From Verrucomicrobiota bacterium (GTDB lineage: Bacteria > Verrucomicrobiota > Verrucomicrobiia > Opitutales > Opitutaceae), in contig JACTNC010000053.1 of NCBI GenBank assembly GCA_014584295.1, positions 1 through 64,000 of the forward strand: a stretch of 64,000 bases of DNA. The letters are read 5' to 3'. The position numbers and the translations under genes were made by a program. The notes below the pieces were generated by a model that did no database searches, had not been told where the DNA came from, and worked only from the letters and a program-made list of their open reading frames with translations. Positions within the stretch are counted from its first letter, which is position 1; each line of letters begins with the position of its first letter. This document shows, piece after piece, positions 53,109 through 62,258 of the stretch.

Positions 53109-56100
53109 ATGCGATTTCCTCCCCTTTGCGCGGCCCTGCTGGCCCTGTATGTCAGTGCTTCGGCATTCCTGTTGGCCGAAACGCCGCTGACGGTTGTGCT
53201 CCATCCGGTCGCCGATTCCACCATCCTCAACAATGAGGGCATCGATCTGAAACACGGCACGCAGACTTCGCTCGCTTTGCAGAAGGGCGGTGGTCGCGAT
53301 TTTGAAGCGCTGCTCAAGTTCGAAATCACCAATCCGCGAACCGACATCGCCCGCGCCACGCTGCGTCTCTTCGTCTCAAAAATCGTCAAGGGCAATCCGA
53401 CCACGCCCGTTGGCATTTGGACAACCACCCCGGCATGGTCCGAATCGGAGGTCACTTATCGAAATCGTCCGACCGTGGGTCCCCACGTCGCCGACTTCTC
53501 TGGCATTCCCACAATCGGACAATGGATGGAGGCCGACGTTACAAAGATCATCAAGGGTCCTGGGATCTACTCGTTTCGGCTCGCTGCCAGGGAGCGCTAC
53601 AAGCTCGTGATCCCTTCACGCGAAGCAAAGGATGAGGCGGAAATCCCGGAGCTCTCGATTGCCTATGGTCCTCGCGATTCGGTCTCTTACGCAGACTCGG
53701 GACCCAAGCCGCCAGCCATCCAAAAGACGGTGACAATTCGTCCGACCGATGATGTCTGGCTTGATGCAAACGCCTCCGGTCCCACCGACCGGCAGCTCCA
53801 CCTCGGCCAGGAAACGTCGCGTGAAGCGTTTCTGGCATTCGATCTTCCAGGCGTGAATGACGATGTCACAGGCGCCCGCCTCCGGATTCACCTCAGCCGC
53901 AGCGCCCCGGGTACACTCAGCGTCTATACGGCTGCGAACGGCTGGGACGAAAAAAGTCTGGCATGGGATCGGCGACCCGCCGCCTTGCCCAGCAAGCCGC
54001 TCGCTGAAATGAAGCTGCCAGGCAAGCCAGGCTGGATGGAGTTCGATGTCACTTCGCTCGTCACCGGCACAGGACGCTATTCGTTCATCCTGCGCACAGA
54101 TGCCTCAGGCGAGGTTCTTGTCGATGCACGCGAGTCCGGCAACAACGCTCCGGAATTCATCGTTGTCCACCAGGCCGGACTCAACAAGCGAGTCCCAGAC
54201 GTGCTCGCCTCGGGCGAACGCATCCTCGCACGCTACGGAGACCAGAGGCTGGCACGGGATGGAATCCTTGATGTCACCCAGGCGCCGTATTGCGCGGATC
54301 CGACCGGCCGAAGGGACTCCACACTGGCAATCCAGCGGGCCCTCAATGAAGGACGCGATGCCCGCTGCACCACCTACCTGCCAAGGGGCATTTATGTAGT
54401 CAGCGACACCCTTGAGGGTGTGAGCCCCAATTATCTCGGCGGAGGATACCCTGGGCTGCCGCTGCGGCGCGGAGAAATCGGCTGCGTGCTCCAAGGCTCG
54501 TCCGACCCCAAGGAACGCGCCATCATCAAGCTTGCTGCGAATGCCAGGGGCTTCGCCGATCCCGAACGCCCGAAGCCCGTCATCCATTTTTGGGCTGTCA
54601 ACGGCGTTCCTCCGAATGTCTACGAGAAGAGCAATGCTCATTTCAGCCAGCAGATTCGCAATCTCTCTCTCGACCTCGGAGGAAATCCTGGCGCCATCGG
54701 CATCGAGTTCCTCGCATGCGAAGACTCCTCGCTCCAATCGGTTCATGTTGAAGCGACCGGTGCCTTTGCGGGGTTCAAGGATGGGCTGGGCTCGGGAGGC
54801 GGCATGCACAATCTTTCCGCGAACGGAGGTCGCTACGGTGCCTATCTCACCAGCACACAACCCACGTGCTCCCTCTCGCACGCAACTTTTGTCAACCAGA
54901 CCATTGCCTGCGTGTACAACAACTCCCGCGGGCCGCTCGTCATGCCGGGTGCCGTGCTGTCTCCATCCTCTGGCGCAGCAGCCGTCATTCTTGCGGGATC
55001 AACAAGGGGAGATCCCTGGAATGCCTCGCTCTGCCTGGTCGACTCCCGGATTGAAATGCCGCCAGGATCCACCGCGCCTGCCATAAGAGGCAATCGCTCG
55101 ATTTACCTGAATCAGGTATACTTCAGGAATGCCGCGAATCTGCTCAAGATCGAGGATGCCGGGCCTGGCATCACGCTCGCGGGAAGATCTGATGGATGGT
55201 GTCATGTCGCCGAATACGCGGCCGCGGCAACGGTCCTTGGCAATGCACTGCAGCGCGGAGCGAGTGCCCCGCCAGAAAAGGACGCCGTCTATGTCGACGG
55301 TCGGGCGCGCACCAGCCTTCCACCCGGATCGGCTTGGGAGCCTGTTGACGGATCGTCCATCCCGGCCGATCTCCAGAGCCGGCACACGTGGTCAGGCAGC
55401 TTTCCCGGTGTTGGCATGGGAGGAATGTTGAATGCACGCGATTTCGGAGCCACGGGCGACGGTGATCGTGAGGACTTTACCGATCAATCCCCCGCACTCC
55501 AACGCGCGATCGATGAGGCCAGCGCCCGCAACCAACCGCTTTTCGTTCCGCGTGGAATCTATCGCATCTCACGCACGCTCGATCTGCGCGCAAACACGAC
55601 GCTGGTCGGGGTATCCCACATTTCCACATGCTTCGTTCCCATCATTGATCCGGCGCGGTATCCCGATGGCGACTTCCTCAACGGCAACGATCCACGTCCG
55701 CTCTTCCGCACTGCCGACGACGCCGCAGCGACCACGCGTCTGGGCTATGTCGGAATCCGCCTTCCCATGGCCACGCCCGATGGATTAAAGACACCGTTCT
55801 ATCCCGCTTACGCCATTCTCTGGCGTGCGGGTCGAAATTCCGTCATCAACAGCATCCGCAGTGTGCACGTTGGAGGGCGCGGAGATGCCATACCTCTGAA
55901 TTCCCCTCTGTTCATCTTCAGGGGAAATGGCGGCGGGCGTGCATACGGCTTCAAGGTCACGACCACCTCAGACTTCGAATCAATGACCTCCCGCTACACG
56001 AACTGCCTGATCGACGGCACGCACGAGCCGCTCGCTATCTATCATTTTCAGCCGCAGGGGGCGAACAAGGGCTACACGGGCGCGGAGATCCGTAACGCCA

Positions 56101-56369
56101 GCCACGTGGATGCCTTTGGTCTCAAGTATGAGGGTTCCCGCCCCGTGGTCACCATCCGCAATTCCGATCACATTCGGCTCTTCGGCGAAAGCGGTGGTGG
56201 AGCTCCCAAGGCGCTGATCGCAGTCGAAAAGAGCCGCGACTTCCTGCTCTCAAATCTCTATCCGCTGCGCGGCAAGAACAAGAGCGGCAACCAGGACATC
56301 GTTCACGATGACAGCATCGTTGTGGGTGACAGCCACCAGGTCCTGCTCTACAAACGGGGGAATCCCTAA
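53109..56369 (+). CDS. Giant secreted protein: two DNRLRE domains plus two beta-helix (pectate-lyase-like) domains
   Basis: After a signal peptide (FPPLCAALLALYVSASAFLL) come two DNRLRE/CBM96-like domains (about 25-200, VADSTILNNEGIDLKHGTQT; and 205-360, VTIRPTDDVWLDANASGPTD), which are alginate-type glycan-binding folds. Residues 380-740 and 770-1070 are pectate-lyase-like right-handed helices; each opens with a DPTGRRDSTLAIQRALNE- or DFGATGDGDREDF-type motif and FVPRGIYRISRTL. This resembles polysaccharide lyase or GH28-related enzymes. No catalytic residues can be confirmed. It is the only candidate polysaccharide-cleaving enzyme in the island. Confidence 0.82.
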   Translation: MRFPPLCAALLALYVSASAFLLAETPLTVVLHPVADSTILNNEGIDLKHGTQTSLALQKGGGRDFEALLKFEITNPRTDIARATLRLFVSKIVKGNPTTPVGIWTTTPAWSESEVTYRNRPTVGPHVADFSGIPTIGQWMEADVTKIIKGPGIYSFRLAARERYKLVIPSREAKDEAEIPELSIAYGPRDSVSYADSGPKPPAIQKTVTIRPTDDVWLDANASGPTDRQLHLGQETSREAFLAFDLPGVNDDVTGARLRIHLSRSAPGTLSVYTAANGWDEKSLAWDRRPAALPSKPLAEMKLPGKPGWMEFDVTSLVTGTGRYSFILRTDASGEVLVDARESGNNAPEFIVVHQAGLNKRVPDVLASGERILARYGDQRLARDGILDVTQAPYCADPTGRRDSTLAIQRALNEGRDARCTTYLPRGIYVVSDTLEGVSPNYLGGGYPGLPLRRGEIGCVLQGSSDPKERAIIKLAANARGFADPERPKPVIHFWAVNGVPPNVYEKSNAHFSQQIRNLSLDLGGNPGAIGIEFLACEDSSLQSVHVEATGAFAGFKDGLGSGGGMHNLSANGGRYGAYLTSTQPTCSLSHATFVNQTIACVYNNSRGPLVMPGAVLSPSSGAAAVILAGSTRGDPWNASLCLVDSRIEMPPGSTAPAIRGNRSIYLNQVYFRNAANLLKIEDAGPGITLAGRSDGWCHVAEYAAAATVLGNALQRGASAPPEKDAVYVDGRARTSLPPGSAWEPVDGSSIPADLQSRHTWSGSFPGVGMGGMLNARDFGATGDGDREDFTDQSPALQRAIDEASARNQPLFVPRGIYRISRTLDLRANTTLVGVSHISTCFVPIIDPARYPDGDFLNGNDPRPLFRTADDAAATTRLGYVGIRLPMATPDGLKTPFYPAYAILWRAGRNSVINSIRSVHVGGRGDAIPLNSPLFIFRGNGGGRAYGFKVTTTSDFESMTSRYTNCLIDGTHEPLAIYHFQPQGANKGYTGAEIRNASHVDAFGLKYEGSRPVVTIRNSDHIRLFGESGGGAPKALIAVEKSRDFLLSNLYPLRGKNKSGNQDIVHDDSIVVGDSHQVLLYKRGNP

Positions 56370-56478
56370 GCGACTCCGCTGCTGGGATCATCCTTTCGCC
56401 TTCCGCAATCGTGATTCCAATTTCCGCTTTCGCCAAAGACGGCTTCTTCCCGCCCTGTTAATCTCACGACCGATCAAC

Positions 56479-57375
56479 ATGCCCTCCCAGTTGCCGCGAT
56501 TCCTCGCTGTCGTTCGCCATTCCATCATCCTGCCCCTGCTCCTCGGTTGCACGGAAGTCGCGCTGCAAGCGGCCAGCGCATCCGACAAAATTGAGATAAG
56601 CGACTCGGACTACGAAGGCCTCCCGCATTTCCGCATCGTGACTCCCGGTGGCACATGGTACTATGACAAGGCTGGTGGAGGGTTTTCGCGTCTCATCGAT
56701 CGCGACGGGCGCGACTGGATAGCGTTTCACGTCAATCCTTCACGCGGCCCGGGCGCCGCGGGTGCCGGTTACCGTGGAATCCCGAATGCGGTGTTCGGCA
56801 AGGGCAACCCCGACGCAGGGGTCGGGCATCCCGGCAAGGATCGCTGCATCAGTACGCGTGAAGGACCTGATGTGATTCGCACGGTCAGCAAGTCCGGCAC
56901 CTGGGCATGGAGCTGGCGCTTCACGCCAACCCACGCCATCTTCAGAATGGAAAAGGCCGATCCCGAGCACCCCTGGTGGTTTCTCTACGAAGGTCCGCCG
57001 GCAGGACGATTTGCACCGCGTGAACAATACTGGGGCACTTCCGAAGGCGGACCGCGTCGCGATACCCCGGTGACTGGCGGAGTGACCGGGCAATGGAGCT
57101 GGGCGTATTTTGGCGACACCACCTCTCCGCGCGTGCTCGTTCTCGCACAGATGAGCACCGATTCACTCGGAGACAGCTTTCGCTACCTCGGTACCAACGA
57201 AGCTGGCGTTGACGCTCCGGACGGCATGGCGGTGTTCGGATTCGGTCGGGCACCGCGGCCCCTCCTGCGTGGCGCCAACCTGGAGTTTCGTGTTGGCTTC
57301 ATGGAAATGCCCGTGCCCGACGCAGCCGCCCACGAACGCCTCACCCTCGAGATCCGGTCCATGCTGCAACCTTGA
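56479..57375 (+). CDS. Secreted protein of unknown function
   Basis: The 298-residue protein has a signal with a lipobox-like LPLLLGC (RHSIILPLLLGCTEVALQAA). It then has a beta-rich body rich in Trp and Tyr: VTPGGTWYYDKAGGGFSRLI, WAWSWRFTPTHAIFRMEKAD, WFLYEGPPAGRFAPREQYWG. This resembles families found near sulfatases in Planctomycetes, but I cannot name one. The reading frame is open further upstream over the end of the preceding gene; the ATG at 56479 gives the signal peptide. It lies 29 bases before a sulfatase. Confidence 0.75.
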   Translation: MPSQLPRFLAVVRHSIILPLLLGCTEVALQAASASDKIEISDSDYEGLPHFRIVTPGGTWYYDKAGGGFSRLIDRDGRDWIAFHVNPSRGPGAAGAGYRGIPNAVFGKGNPDAGVGHPGKDRCISTREGPDVIRTVSKSGTWAWSWRFTPTHAIFRMEKADPEHPWWFLYEGPPAGRFAPREQYWGTSEGGPRRDTPVTGGVTGQWSWAYFGDTTSPRVLVLAQMSTDSLGDSFRYLGTNEAGVDAPDGMAVFGFGRAPRPLLRGANLEFRVGFMEMPVPDAAAHERLTLEIRSMLQP

Positions 57376-57404
57376 GATAGCTGATATTCCTTCGCCCAAC
57401 TTCC

Positions 57405-58877
57405 ATGTCACGACTCCATCGACTCACCCTCCTGCTCACCGGCGTCTTGTCCCTGGGCATTACCGGCCTCTCTGCTGCGACTTCGCGACCGAACATACTC
57501 TGGATCATTGTCGACGACATTTCCCCCAACTTTGGCTGCTACGGCGAGACTGATATCCGCACCCCCAATGTCGACGCCCTAGCAAAATCCGGCATCCGCT
57601 TCGATCAGGCACACACGACTGCACCCGTATGTTCAGCAAGTCGCTCAGCACTGATCACCGGCATGTACCAGACCACGATCGGAGCGCACAATCATCGCTC
57701 GAACCGCGGTGCAAACAAGGTAAGGCTTCCCGAAGGTGTTGAACTCGTCCCCGCGCTTTTTCAGAAGGCCGGCTATTACACCTGCATCAGCGACGGCAAA
57801 CCCGATGCACGCACACTGGGAAAAACGGACTACAACTTTGAGTGGGATCGTTCCGTCTACAACGGACCCGATTGGTCCGGACGCAAGCCCGGCCAGCCTT
57901 TCTTCATGCAGGTCCAGCTCCTCGGAGGGAAGCACCGCGACCTCGGGCGCTGGAAGGAGCTCGATGCCTATTTCGGCGCAAACGCCACCGCACCCGACAG
58001 CGTTGCGAGTCTCCCGCCCTACTATCCCCGCGATCCGGTGATTCTCGCCGATTGGGCACACTATCTCGACAGTATGCGCATGACAGACATCGAGGTCGGG
58101 CGTGTCATCGACCGTCTCCGTGCTGAAGGCCTGCTCGAGAATACGCTGATCATTCTCATCGGCGATCACGGAGTCAGTCACGCCCGCGGCAAGCAGTTTC
58201 TCTATACGGAGGGAACACGCATTCCCTTCATCATATGTGGCCCCGGCATTCGTGCCGGACAGGTTCGAGGCGATCTGATCCAACAAATCGACATGGCAGC
58301 CATCTCGCTTGCTGCGGCCGGCATTCCGATTCCCAAGACCATGCAGGCGCGCAACGTGCTATCCAATTCGTACGTGAAACGCGATGCAGTTTTTTCCGCC
58401 CGCGACCGCTGCGACGAAACCGTCGACCGGATCCGCTCCGTGCGCACCGACCGATGGCTCTACATCCGCAACTACTATCCCCTGCGACCCCATCTCCAGC
58501 CCAACGCCTACAAGGATTCAAAGCCCATCCTGATCCGCCTGCGTGAACTCCATGCCGCGGGCACGCTCGATCTGCTGTCGGAGCGGCTCCTCTTCGCGCC
58601 AACTCGTGCCCCTGAAGAGCTCTATGAATGGGTGCACGATCGCTGGGAGATCAACAATCTCGCGGGTGAACCCTCGCGCTGGCCGGTGCTCGCCGAGCTC
58701 CGCCAACGACTCGACCAATGGATTGTGGAAACGAACGATCAGGGCCGCTTTCCCGAGTCCAAAGAAGTCTACGAAGGCAACGTCCGCACGCAGCGCCATC
58801 GCGACAACGCCGCCGCGGCGGCGGCCATCAACAGGAACATTGAGACCATGCTGAGCTGGCGAGCTGACGGCCGGTAG
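57405..58877 (+). CDS. Secreted sulfatase (CxAxR-type FGly motif)
   Basis: The 490-residue protein has a signal (RLTLLLTGVLSLGITGLSAA), the metal site RPNILWIIVDDISPNFGCYG and the maturation motif CSASR with Cys76 (Ala in place of Pro, which formylglycine enzyme accepts). GDHGVSHARGKQFLYTEGTR holds the downstream metal Asp-His. It belongs to the heparan N-sulfatase-like group. It is the third sulfatase and the last gene of the island before the type I restriction remnants. Confidence 0.92.
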   Translation: MSRLHRLTLLLTGVLSLGITGLSAATSRPNILWIIVDDISPNFGCYGETDIRTPNVDALAKSGIRFDQAHTTAPVCSASRSALITGMYQTTIGAHNHRSNRGANKVRLPEGVELVPALFQKAGYYTCISDGKPDARTLGKTDYNFEWDRSVYNGPDWSGRKPGQPFFMQVQLLGGKHRDLGRWKELDAYFGANATAPDSVASLPPYYPRDPVILADWAHYLDSMRMTDIEVGRVIDRLRAEGLLENTLIILIGDHGVSHARGKQFLYTEGTRIPFIICGPGIRAGQVRGDLIQQIDMAAISLAAAGIPIPKTMQARNVLSNSYVKRDAVFSARDRCDETVDRIRSVRTDRWLYIRNYYPLRPHLQPNAYKDSKPILIRLRELHAAGTLDLLSERLLFAPTRAPEELYEWVHDRWEINNLAGEPSRWPVLAELRQRLDQWIVETNDQGRFPESKEVYEGNVRTQRHRDNAAAAAAINRNIETMLSWRADGR

Positions 58878-59134
58878 CGACGGCCAGAGATTCGCTTCCG
58901 GGCGGAAATTTCCCGTCGCATTGCTGCCCCCGTGTCGCTGACACGCTGGGCCTTGTTCCGCTCGCACCAGTCCGTGGCTCAACCAAGCCTTTGCTCGTTT
59001 CATCCGGCGACCGGAGGCGTGGCGGCTGGCTTTCATCAGCAGCTGCCCGCCGAGCCTTCGGGGCACCTGCCACATCCAAGCCATGAGCGCTTGTTGGACT
59101 TGCGGTGTGAGGGTCTTTTCCATGCTTTGACTCC

Positions 59135-59698
59135 ATGGCTCGTGCAAAGTCTGCCCCCAAGGAATCCACCGCCAACATCGGCTTCGAGGCCAAACTCTGG
59201 CTCGCCGCCGACAAGCTCCGTAACAACATGGACGCGGCGGAATACAAGCACGTCGTCCTGGGGCTCATCTTCCTCAAGTACATCTCCGACAGTTTTGAGG
59301 AACACCACGCCAAGCTGACCGCCGGGAAGGGCGACTACGCCGGGGCCAATCCCGAAGACCCGGACGAATACCGCGCGGAAAACGTCTTCTGGGTGCCCGC
59401 CGACGCCCGCTGGTCCCATCTTCAGGCCAACGCCAAGCAGCCAACCATCGGCAAGACCGTGGACGACGCCATGGTCGCCATCGAGCGCCAGACTTTCGAG
59501 ACACTCGACTGCATTTCCCCGCCTGCGAATCTGACCACCGCCTTTGACCGCGCGGTTGGGCCGCTCCTTTCCCAAATCCGAGCCAACCTCCACCAATCCC
59601 GCACCCTCGCCACCCTGCGCGACACGCTGCTGCCGAAGCTGCTAAGCGGGGAGTCGAGCGTGGCGGGTCTCGAATCCAAAGTGGAGGCCGCATCATGA
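59135..59698 (+). pseudogene. HsdM N-terminus fused in frame to HsdS C-terminus (internal deletion)
   Basis: Residues 1-118 match the HsdM N-terminal helical domain: [67 protein letters not shown]. Instead of the methylase body, the chain then reads [40 protein letters not shown] and LPKLLSGES, which is the last conserved helix of an HsdS specificity subunit. The join is near 59485-59500. About 400 residues of HsdM and most of HsdS are gone while the frame is kept, so a 187-residue chimera is still encoded. It has no SAM-binding or target-recognition domain. It overlaps the next gene by four bases. Confidence 0.8.
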
Positions 59699-60087
59699 GC
59701 GACGAGCCTTTGCCTCAATCCGAAATCATCCTCTACCAGACGGAGGATGGTCGCACGCGCATCCAGTGCCGGTTTGAGAACGAGACGCTGTGGCTGACGC
59801 AGGCGCAGATTGCCGAGCTGTTCCAGACCACGCCGCAGAACGTGACGCTGCATCTGAAGTCCATTTTTGCCGAGAGGGAGTTGGCGGAGGCGGCAACGTG
59901 TAAGGATTACTTACAAGTTCGCCTGGAAGGTGACCGGGCGGTCACGCGCAGCCTGCGGCATTACCGGTTGGAGGCGCTGCGCAAAGTGCTGCGCGTGGCG
60001 ACGCCGTCCTTGGTGCAGACGAACCCGGCCTTTCACCGGCTGCTGCGCGAGGGTAATTTCCATTTCGAACCTGATTCTTTCCACTGA
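59695..60087 (+). pseudogene. RhuM N-terminus fused in frame to an internal HsdR piece
   Basis: Residues 1-92 match RhuM-family proteins often found inside type I loci: IILYQTEDGRTRIQCRFENE, TLWLTQAQIAELFQTTPQNV and RAVTRSLRHYRL. From LEALRKVLRVATPSLVQTNP and AFHRLLREG onward it matches HsdR, where 'ALRKVL....PSLVQ.NRAFH..L..G' opens the second segment, and it ends with an unrelated FHFEPDSFH. The junction is near 59970. RhuM proteins are normally about 330 residues. This is a second in-frame deletion chimera next to the first. Confidence 0.7.
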
Positions 60088-60089
60088 CC

Positions 60090-61499
60090 ATGGCCACGAC
60101 TCCGCAGCAGATTGACCTTTGGCGCTCCGCTCCCTCGGAGCACCAGCGTTTGGAGTTCAAGGAAGCGAAGAACCAGTTCGATAACCGCAAACTTTGCGAA
60201 TACTGCGTGGCGCTGGCGAACGAAGGCGGCGGTCATCTTCTGCTCGGGGTCGCGGACACGCCGCCGCGCGCGGTGGTGGGCACTGCGGCCTTCAACGATC
60301 CGGTGGCGATGGCGGAAAAACTGTTCGAGGCCGTGGGCTTTCGCGTGGACATCGAGGCGGTGGCGCATCCCGACGGACGGGTGCTGGTGTTTCACATTCC
60401 CTCCCGGCCGCGTGGCACAGCGTATCATCTGGATGGCAAGTATCTGATGCGGTCGGGCGAGGCGCTGGTGCCGATGTCGGAAGACCAGTTGCGGCGCATC
60501 TTTGCCGAGGGCGGGCCGGACTGGGTGGAGGAGCACAGCAAGACGAGGCTGGACGGCCAGCAGGTGGTGGAACTGCTGGACACTCAGACCTTCTTCGAAC
60601 TCCTGAAACTGCCGTATCCCACTGACCGCGCCGGTGTGCTGGACCGACTGGTGACGGAGCGATTGATAGATGCGGAGGAAGGAGGCTACGCCATCCGCCG
60701 GATCGGGGCGCTGCTGCTGGCGAAGAAGCTGGGAGACTTCGACGATCTGGCCCGGAAGGCACCGCGTGTGGTGGTCTATAACGGAAACTCGAAGCTGGAC
60801 ACGAAGCTCGATCAAACTGGCACCAAGGGCTACGCAGTAGGATTTCAGGGATTGATCCGCTTCATCATGGGGCAGCTTCCGCAGAACGAAGTGATCGAGG
60901 ATGCGCTGCGCAAGGAAGTGAAGCTGGTGCCGGAAGTGGCGATTCGCGAAGTCGTGGCGAACGCGCTGATTCATCAGGATTTCTCGATGACCGGGGCCTC
61001 GGTCATGGCGGAGATTTATGCGAACCGGGTGGAAATCTCGAATCCGGGGGAGCCGCTGGTGCCGGTGGACCGATTCATCGACGGCTATCAGTCGCGCAAT
61101 GAACGGGTGGCCGACCTGATGCGGCGGATGCACATCTGCGAGGAGAAGAGCAGTGGCATTGACCGGCTGGTGCAGGCGGTGGAGGCATTTCAACTGCCCG
61201 CGCCTGCTTTCCGGGTCGGTTTGCGGCGCACGATCGTGGTAATCTTTGGTCCCAAGCCCTTTGAGGACATGGATCGGGATGATCGGGTGCGCGCCTGCTA
61301 CCAGCACTGCTCGCTAAAATGGGTGATGTCGGAGCGGATGACGAATCAGACCCTCCGGGAGCGTTTCCACCTCCCCGAGGCCAAGGTAGCGAGCATTTCC
61401 CAGGTCATCTCGGCAGCGGCGGATGCCAACCTGATCAAGCTCGACGAAAAAGCCGGTGGCTCCCGAAAGTTCGCCCGCTACTTGCCTTTCTGGGCCTGA
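60090..61499 (+). CDS. AlbA_2 (Schlafen AAA-4-like) plus HATPase_c_4 ATP-binding protein
   Basis: The 469-residue protein starts with an AlbA_2 domain (residues 18-130: HQRLEFKEAKNQFDNRKLCE, CVALANEGGGHLLLGV, YHLDGKYLMRSGEALVPMSE). It ends with a HATPase_c_4 domain (290-470: EVAIREVVANALIHQDFS, RVEISNPGEPLVPVDRF, HICEEKSSGIDRLVQAVEAF). Proteins of this plan act as putative DNA-binding regulators and are often housed in type I restriction loci. Unlike its neighbours it appears full length with no interruption. It follows the RhuM chimera by two bases. It may have kept its own use after the restriction genes were lost. Confidence 0.88.
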   Translation: MATTPQQIDLWRSAPSEHQRLEFKEAKNQFDNRKLCEYCVALANEGGGHLLLGVADTPPRAVVGTAAFNDPVAMAEKLFEAVGFRVDIEAVAHPDGRVLVFHIPSRPRGTAYHLDGKYLMRSGEALVPMSEDQLRRIFAEGGPDWVEEHSKTRLDGQQVVELLDTQTFFELLKLPYPTDRAGVLDRLVTERLIDAEEGGYAIRRIGALLLAKKLGDFDDLARKAPRVVVYNGNSKLDTKLDQTGTKGYAVGFQGLIRFIMGQLPQNEVIEDALRKEVKLVPEVAIREVVANALIHQDFSMTGASVMAEIYANRVEISNPGEPLVPVDRFIDGYQSRNERVADLMRRMHICEEKSSGIDRLVQAVEAFQLPAPAFRVGLRRTIVVIFGPKPFEDMDRDDRVRACYQHCSLKWVMSERMTNQTLRERFHLPEAKVASISQVISAAADANLIKLDEKAGGSRKFARYLPFWA

Positions 61500-61585
61500 T
61501 CTTATTAAATCGCAAACCGCCACCTCCCATGCCAATACAGCGCAACCATCGTATAACCAATGGATTATCTATTTAAGCCCATTTT

Positions 61586-61846
61586 ATGGATCTGAGCGAA
61601 TCCATTGTCGAAGACGCCGCCATGACGTGGTTCGGGGAGCTGGGCTACTCGTGCCTTGGGGAAGAAGCCCTCGCCCCAACCCTCTCCCACGGGGAGAGGA
61701 CGTCTTACTCCGAGGTGGTGCTGGTCGGTCGGCTGCGCGAGGCCTTGCGCCGATTGAACCCAACCATCCCTGGGGCCGCGCAGGAGGAGGCGCTGAAGAC
61801 CGTGCTCGCGCAGGCAGCCCTCCTTTGCGCCGACTGGGCCGCATGA
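61586..61846 (+). pseudogene. N-terminal fragment of type I restriction subunit HsdR
   Basis: The 86-residue product matches the HsdR start: MDLSESIVEDAAMTWFGELG, SYSEVVLVGRLREALRRLNP, TIPGAAQEEALKTVL. Intact HsdR is about 1000 residues. It ends at the point where the HsdR piece fused to RhuM begins. GGAGGCGCTG occurs at both break points (61786-61795 and 59970-59979). Between GYSCLGEEA and SYSEV an in-frame palindromic repeat is inserted. Confidence 0.75.
61681..61699. repeat. Dispersed-type palindrome inserted in the hsdR remnant
   Basis: CCTCTCCC and GGGAGAGG form a perfect 8-bp stem around ACG. The context (GAAGCCCTCGCCCCAACCCT before it) is the common dispersed hairpin unit found between genes of many bacteria. 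Here it is read in frame as ALAPTLSHGERT inside HsdR. Confidence 0.55.
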
Positions 61847-62001
61847 GTCTCGAAGTATTCAGTTTTCGACAGTCTTTTCCGAAACGGGATTACATCATCG
61901 TCGTGCAATGAGGCGAGGTTTCTGCCTGCATCTAGTCCGCGCCCTCGCCGTCAAGAACCACCAGGCGGGCGGTGGGTGCTCTGCAATGCCTCGACACCGT
62001 T

Positions 62002-62021
62002 TGACAATGTAAACTTTGTCA
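62002..62021. promoter_or_regulatory. Candidate operator/promoter of the third antitoxin-PIN pair
   Basis: TGACAA and TTGTCA are perfect inverted arms around an 8-base spacer, 15 bases upstream of the antitoxin start. TTGACA at 62001 could be a -35 element, though no good -10 follows at normal spacing. Autoregulatory binding by the antitoxin is likely. Confidence 0.45.
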
Positions 62022-62036
62022 TACAGCTTCGCTTGC

Positions 62037-62258
62037 ATGACAACCAATACCCGCACGTTCCTCAGGGATTTCGCCGCGTTCAAGGCGCAGGCGAGGAAGG
62101 GCGGCACGATTCGCGTCAAGGACAAGGAGGGCGAGTTCTTGTTTACGGCCGCCCGGATCCGTAAATCACTTCTGGGTGCGGCCAAGGGAAAGATCGTCTA
62201 TCGTGACGACCTGACGGTTCCGACCCTGGCCCGCGACGGCTGGAAACCCTCTCTTTAG
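62037..62258 (+). CDS. Small antitoxin-like protein upstream of a PIN toxin
   Basis: The 73-residue protein reads MTTNTRTFLRDFAAFKAQAR, GGTIRVKDKEGEFLFTAARI and then KSLLGAAKGKIVYRDDLTVP. The first part has the 'R.F...F...A..G..I.V.D..G' pattern of Phd-type DNA-binding antitoxins. The last part would contact the toxin. The stop codon overlaps the GTG start of the PIN gene by one base. An upstream in-frame ATG (62016) lies inside the candidate operator and is unlikely to be used. Confidence 0.75.
   Translation: MTTNTRTFLRDFAAFKAQARKGGTIRVKDKEGEFLFTAARIRKSLLGAAKGKIVYRDDLTVPTLARDGWKPSL

Noticed and set aside
58878..59134. Possible minus-strand gene between the last sulfatase and the hsdM remnant
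   Set aside because: The frame continues deep into the sulfatase gene on the other strand and shows no recognisable protein.
60033..61307. 424-codon open frame antisense to the AlbA_2/HATPase gene
   Set aside because: Sense-strand domains are clear; the antisense frame is a GC-codon side effect.
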